A stretch of 8,020 nucleotides of DNA. It comes from an uncultured Verrucomicrobiota bacterium (GTDB taxonomy: Bacteria; Verrucomicrobiota; Kiritimatiellia; RFP12; UBA1067). Shown piece after piece: positions 5,668-8,020 of this stretch; position 1 is the stretch's first letter, and each line of letters opens with the position of its first letter. The stretch covers positions 1 to 8,020 of the forward strand of contig CAMZET010000060.1 in NCBI GenBank assembly GCA_947305825.1. The letters are read 5' to 3'. Position numbers and translations under genes: made by a program. Under the pieces are notes generated by a model. The model was given only the letters and a program-made list of their open reading frames with translations. It was not told the DNA's origin and did no database searches.

Positions 5668-6035
5668 ATGGATTTATTCTCACACTACGGCAGGCTCCTC
5701 GGCATCGGGGAGGAATGGAAGGTGGCCGACGTCAAACTGGACGTGGGCACCTGAGGGTTGACATATATCTGGACTACGGGGAGAAATGTGCGCCCTGTCC
5801 GGTGTGCGGGACGCTTGCGCCGATGCACGACACGCAGGAGGAGCGGGTGTGGCGGCACCTCGACACGATGCAGTTCACGACCCTGATACACGCAAGGCCG
5901 CCCCGCTGCAGGTGCGAAAGGCACGGCGTCAAAGTCATCAACCTGCCATGGGCGGAGAAGGGTTCGCACTTCACTCTCCTGTTCGAAGCGTTCGCCATAG
6001 TGGTCCTCAAGTGCGTGCGCAGCAACGCCGACGCC
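5668..6035 (+). pseudogene. ISL3-family transposase, N-terminal fragment with a frameshift
   Basis: The first frame starts at ATG 5668 (MDLFSHYGRLLGIGEEWKVA) and stops at TGA 5752 after 28 codons. Similarity resumes one base back, in frame, with LRVDIYLDYGEKC from 5751. The second part has the ISL3 zinc-binding pattern: CAPCPVCG, VWRHLDTM, then PPRCRCERHG, followed by LPWAEKGSHFTLLFEAF. After VRSNADA near 6033 the sequence no longer resembles a transposase, although the frame stays open to 6194. The helix-turn-helix and the DDE catalytic domain are missing, so the product cannot transpose. A single lost base near 5751 explains the frameshift; no clear slippery heptamer is present, so programmed frameshifting is unlikely. 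No ribosome binding site is seen before the ATG. Confidence 0.85.
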
Positions 6036-6058
6036 CCCCGAAAATATCAGAAGCCCCC

Positions 6059-6087
6059 TTGCGGAAAGTCCGCCGAAATGCTACAAT
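6059..6087 (+). promoter_or_regulatory. Promoter of the GH27 gene
   Basis: A -35 box TTGCGG (6059-6064) and a -10 box TACAAT (6082-6087) are separated by 17 bp, and TG one base before the -10 gives an extended -10. The pattern closely parallels the rpsP promoter. It begins 24 bp after the recognisable IS sequence ends. Transcription would start near 6094, leaving a leader of about 97 nt. Confidence 0.72.
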
Positions 6088-6190
6088 ACCAATGCTTGAT
6101 TCCTCGGTTGCGAATGTCAGCCAACGCGTACCAGCAAGTCAGACGGCTTGCCTCGTCGGCCTTGCGAAGAGGGGTTTTGCAATTGCCTCA

Positions 6191-7981
6191 ATGAGAAAGT
6201 CGTTTGTCGTCATGCTGCTGCCGCTTTGCGCGGTGGCGGCGTCATCGCAGGTCGAATTTCGCGAATGTCCGAAGTGCCCGAACCGCATCCGCGTAGATAT
6301 GGATGCCGGCAAGGCGTACGTCAATCTTTCGCGCCTCGACGGGCAGGCTCAGGAAACGTTGGCGGCGCGCGCGGAAAAACTTCTCGCCTGGGGCGAGAAG
6401 GAGCGCGCAATTCCCGCCGATCGCCGTCTGCGGCCTCTCATGGGGTGGTCGAGCTGGAATACGTTCGGCGTGGAAATCTCCGAGCGCCTCATCCTCGAAA
6501 CAGCGCAGGCGATGGCAACAAACGGCTTGAAAAGCGCCGGCTACACGTACGTGAACATCGACGACGGCTTTTTCGCCGGGCATAGCGAAGACGGGAAGTT
6601 GCGCTTCCATCCCGCCAGGTTTCCTAACGGCATGAAGCCTGTCGTCGATGGCATACACGCGTTCGGCCTCAAGGCCGGCACGTATTCCGACGGCGGCGCC
6701 GACACATGCGGAAGCATTGGCGGCGACGCCGGCGGAATCGGCGCCGGTCTCTACGGTCACGACGCCGACGACTGCCGCCTGCATTTCAACGAACTCGGCT
6801 TCGATTTCATCAAGGTCGATTTCTGTGGCGGACGCTCCCTCGGGCTAGACGAGCGCCAGCGGTATACGGAAATAGCCAACGCGATAAAAGCGACGGGCCG
6901 CACGGACGTCCGCTTCAATATTTGCCGCTGGAATTTCCCCGGCACGTGGGTGGCGGAAATCGCCGAATCCTGGCGCACCACCCGCGACATACGCGCATAC
7001 TGGGAATCGGTCAAGGACATCATCGACGAGAATCTTTATTTGAGCGCCTACGCGTCACCCGGCCACTACAACGACATGGACATGCTAGAGGTCGGGCAGC
7101 TTTTCGGGAAAGTCAAGACCGCATTCGGCAGGCGTCAGGAAGTCGGCCTGACCGCCGACGAGGAAACGACGCATTTCGGGATGTGGTGCATGTTGTCTTC
7201 TCCGCTCCTGATTGGCTGCGACGTCAGGAACATCCCGGAATCGACGAAGAAACTGATAACGAATCCATTTCTGTTGGCAGTCAACCAGAACGACCTGGGC
7301 TGCCAGGCGTATGTCGTGTGGCGAGAAGGCGACGCTTGCATCCTTGTCAAGGATGCGGACGAGCGTTTCGGCTCTGCGCGATACATCGCGCTATACAACG
7401 GTTCCGACGAAGAGCACGAATTCGATGTCGAAGCGGCGCTCCTCGACCTGGGAGGACGCATCGACGCATTCGACCTCGTGGAGATGGCGGACGTTGGATG
7501 TTTTGAGGATGCGGTCGCCGTCAGAGTGGCGCCGCATGCATCGAAATTCTACCGCTTCGACGCAGAGCGCCGCCTCCAAAGACGCATATACGAGGCGGAG
7601 ACGGCGTATCTGGCCGCCTACCAGGAACTCCACGATCCATTGAAGGCCGGGACGGCCTTCCACGCTGCCGCGAAGGGCGCATCTGGCGGAATCGTCGTAA
7701 AAAATCTTGGCGCTCGCGCATCCAACGATCTCGTGTGGAGGGAAGTGAAAATCGACAAGCCTGGCGAATACGCCGTCGCGTTCGATTGCTTCTCTCCGGA
7801 AAACCGCGATTTTTTCGTGTCTGTCGATGGTGCAGAGCCTATCAAGGTCGCGGTTGCGGCGACAGGTGAAAAGCCGTGCACGGCGCTTATTCGCATTCCG
7901 CTTGGCGAAGGGTTGCATAGCGTCAGGCTTTTCAACGACGCCGCGCCCATGCCGGATATCGACCGTATGATGATTTATTGA
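6191..7981 (+). CDS. Secreted GH27 alpha-galactosidase-like glycoside hydrolase with C-terminal CBM35/CBM6-like domain
   Basis: The 596-residue product starts with a signal peptide (MRKSFVVMLLPLCAVA, likely cleaved near AVAASS), so it is exported. Residues 21-80 form an unassigned region with a CPKCP pair. The GH27 barrel covers about 81-372: GWSSWNTF at 85-92, NIDDGF at 122-127, YSDGG at 165-169, the nucleophile region FIKVDFCGG with Asp210, and SWRTTRDI with probable acid/base Asp266. NDMDMLEVG at 294-302 has Met where the family usually has Pro. A beta-sandwich follows (about 373-460). Then comes a carbohydrate-binding module of CBM35/CBM6 type from YEAETAYL at 467 to PDIDRMMIY at the end. 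Retaining cleavage of terminal alpha-galactosides is the family activity; beta-L-arabinopyranosidase is an alternative. The frame is open upstream through the IS remnant, but the signal peptide fixes ATG 6191. GAGGGG is 16 nt away, so the ribosome binding site is poor. Confidence 0.92.
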   Translation: MRKSFVVMLLPLCAVAASSQVEFRECPKCPNRIRVDMDAGKAYVNLSRLDGQAQETLAARAEKLLAWGEKERAIPADRRLRPLMGWSSWNTFGVEISERLILETAQAMATNGLKSAGYTYVNIDDGFFAGHSEDGKLRFHPARFPNGMKPVVDGIHAFGLKAGTYSDGGADTCGSIGGDAGGIGAGLYGHDADDCRLHFNELGFDFIKVDFCGGRSLGLDERQRYTEIANAIKATGRTDVRFNICRWNFPGTWVAEIAESWRTTRDIRAYWESVKDIIDENLYLSAYASPGHYNDMDMLEVGQLFGKVKTAFGRRQEVGLTADEETTHFGMWCMLSSPLLIGCDVRNIPESTKKLITNPFLLAVNQNDLGCQAYVVWREGDACILVKDADERFGSARYIALYNGSDEEHEFDVEAALLDLGGRIDAFDLVEMADVGCFEDAVAVRVAPHASKFYRFDAERRLQRRIYEAETAYLAAYQELHDPLKAGTAFHAAAKGASGGIVVKNLGARASNDLVWREVKIDKPGEYAVAFDCFSPENRDFFVSVDGAEPIKVAVAATGEKPCTALIRIPLGEGLHSVRLFNDAAPMPDIDRMMIY

Positions 7982-8020
7982 TTTTTCGATTTGTTGATTT
8001 GGCTGTTGCATTTAGCATTT
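7982..8020. other. AT-rich 3' flank of the GH27 gene, no feature seen
   Basis: These 39 bases are clearly more AT-rich than the rest and contain several GATTT-like repeats. I see no hairpin terminator and no start of a further gene before the window ends. Confidence 0.5.

Larger units (their letters stand above)
5617..6035 (+). mobile_element. Remnant of an ISL3-family insertion sequence
   Basis: The segment contains the N-terminal part of an ISL3-type transposase, preceded by GGCTCTCTCAGGGA at 5617-5630. That sequence resembles the GGCTCTT-type terminal inverted repeats of the family and is taken as the left end. Similarity to the transposase stops at about 6035. I found no matching inverted copy (TCCCTGAGAGAGCC) downstream and no 8-bp target duplication of AGTGGAAA (5609-5616), so the right two thirds seem deleted. 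The element sits between the glycosyltransferase cluster and the GH27 gene. The exact boundaries are inferred. Confidence 0.75.

Noticed and set aside
6151..6189. Alternative hairpins in the GH27 leader, GAGG pairing with CCTC either upstream or downstream, as a riboswitch-like switch
   Set aside because: The pairings are only 4 bp at their core and no known aptamer pattern is visible; too weak to claim.
5786..6190. Upstream extension of the GH27 open frame through the IS remnant
   Set aside because: This part is out of frame with the recognisable transposase and precedes the promoter; the signal peptide at 6191 marks the real start.

Overview
The window is GC-rich bacterial chromosomal DNA, mostly housekeeping genes. 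Compact TG-extended -10 promoters, clear AAGGAG-type ribosome binding sites, a directly abutting rpsP-rplS pair and a secreted GH27 glycosidase would suit a Verrucomicrobiota-like (possibly Kiritimatiellae) genome. That placement is an inference from style and weakly held; no phylogenetic marker was compared.

Layout. (1) 2-964, plus: the 3' part of a multi-pass membrane protein, possibly an ABC-2-like permease component. (2) 1002-1044: a strong hairpin terminator between convergent genes. (3) 1077-1742, minus: ribosomal protein genes rpsP (bS16) and rplS (bL19), 3 nt apart, with a good promoter at 1780-1808. (4) 1743-2012: a divergent regulatory region with the rpsP promoter, three tandem 8-bp repeats, a TG-extended -10 promoter for htpG and a 12-bp direct repeat in the htpG leader. 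(5) 2013-5610, plus: a probable operon of htpG (Hsp90 chaperone), a very short tilS (tRNA-Ile lysidine synthase, probable TTG start), a GT2 glycosyltransferase overlapping tilS by ATGA, and a 50-codon ORF overlapping the glycosyltransferase. A possible weak terminator ends this unit. (6) 5617-6035: a decayed ISL3-family insertion sequence with a candidate left end, the N-terminal zinc-finger third of the transposase, one frameshift and no right end. (7) 6059-7981: a promoter and leader for a secreted GH27 alpha-galactosidase-like enzyme with a C-terminal CBM35/CBM6-like domain.

Functionally, most of the window serves translation and protein quality: two ribosomal proteins, HtpG, and TilS, which lets tRNA-Ile read AUA. 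The glycosyltransferase probably acts on a cell-surface polysaccharide. The GH27 enzyme is an accessory glycan-degradation gene whose promoter lies just beyond the IS remnant. I saw no CRISPR array, tRNA or rRNA gene, prophage or recognisable defence system, and nothing I would call a new biological system. The points most worth a second look are the very short TilS, the rpsP-rplS junction without rimM and trmD, the repeats between rpsP and htpG, and the IS remnant beside the GH27 promoter.
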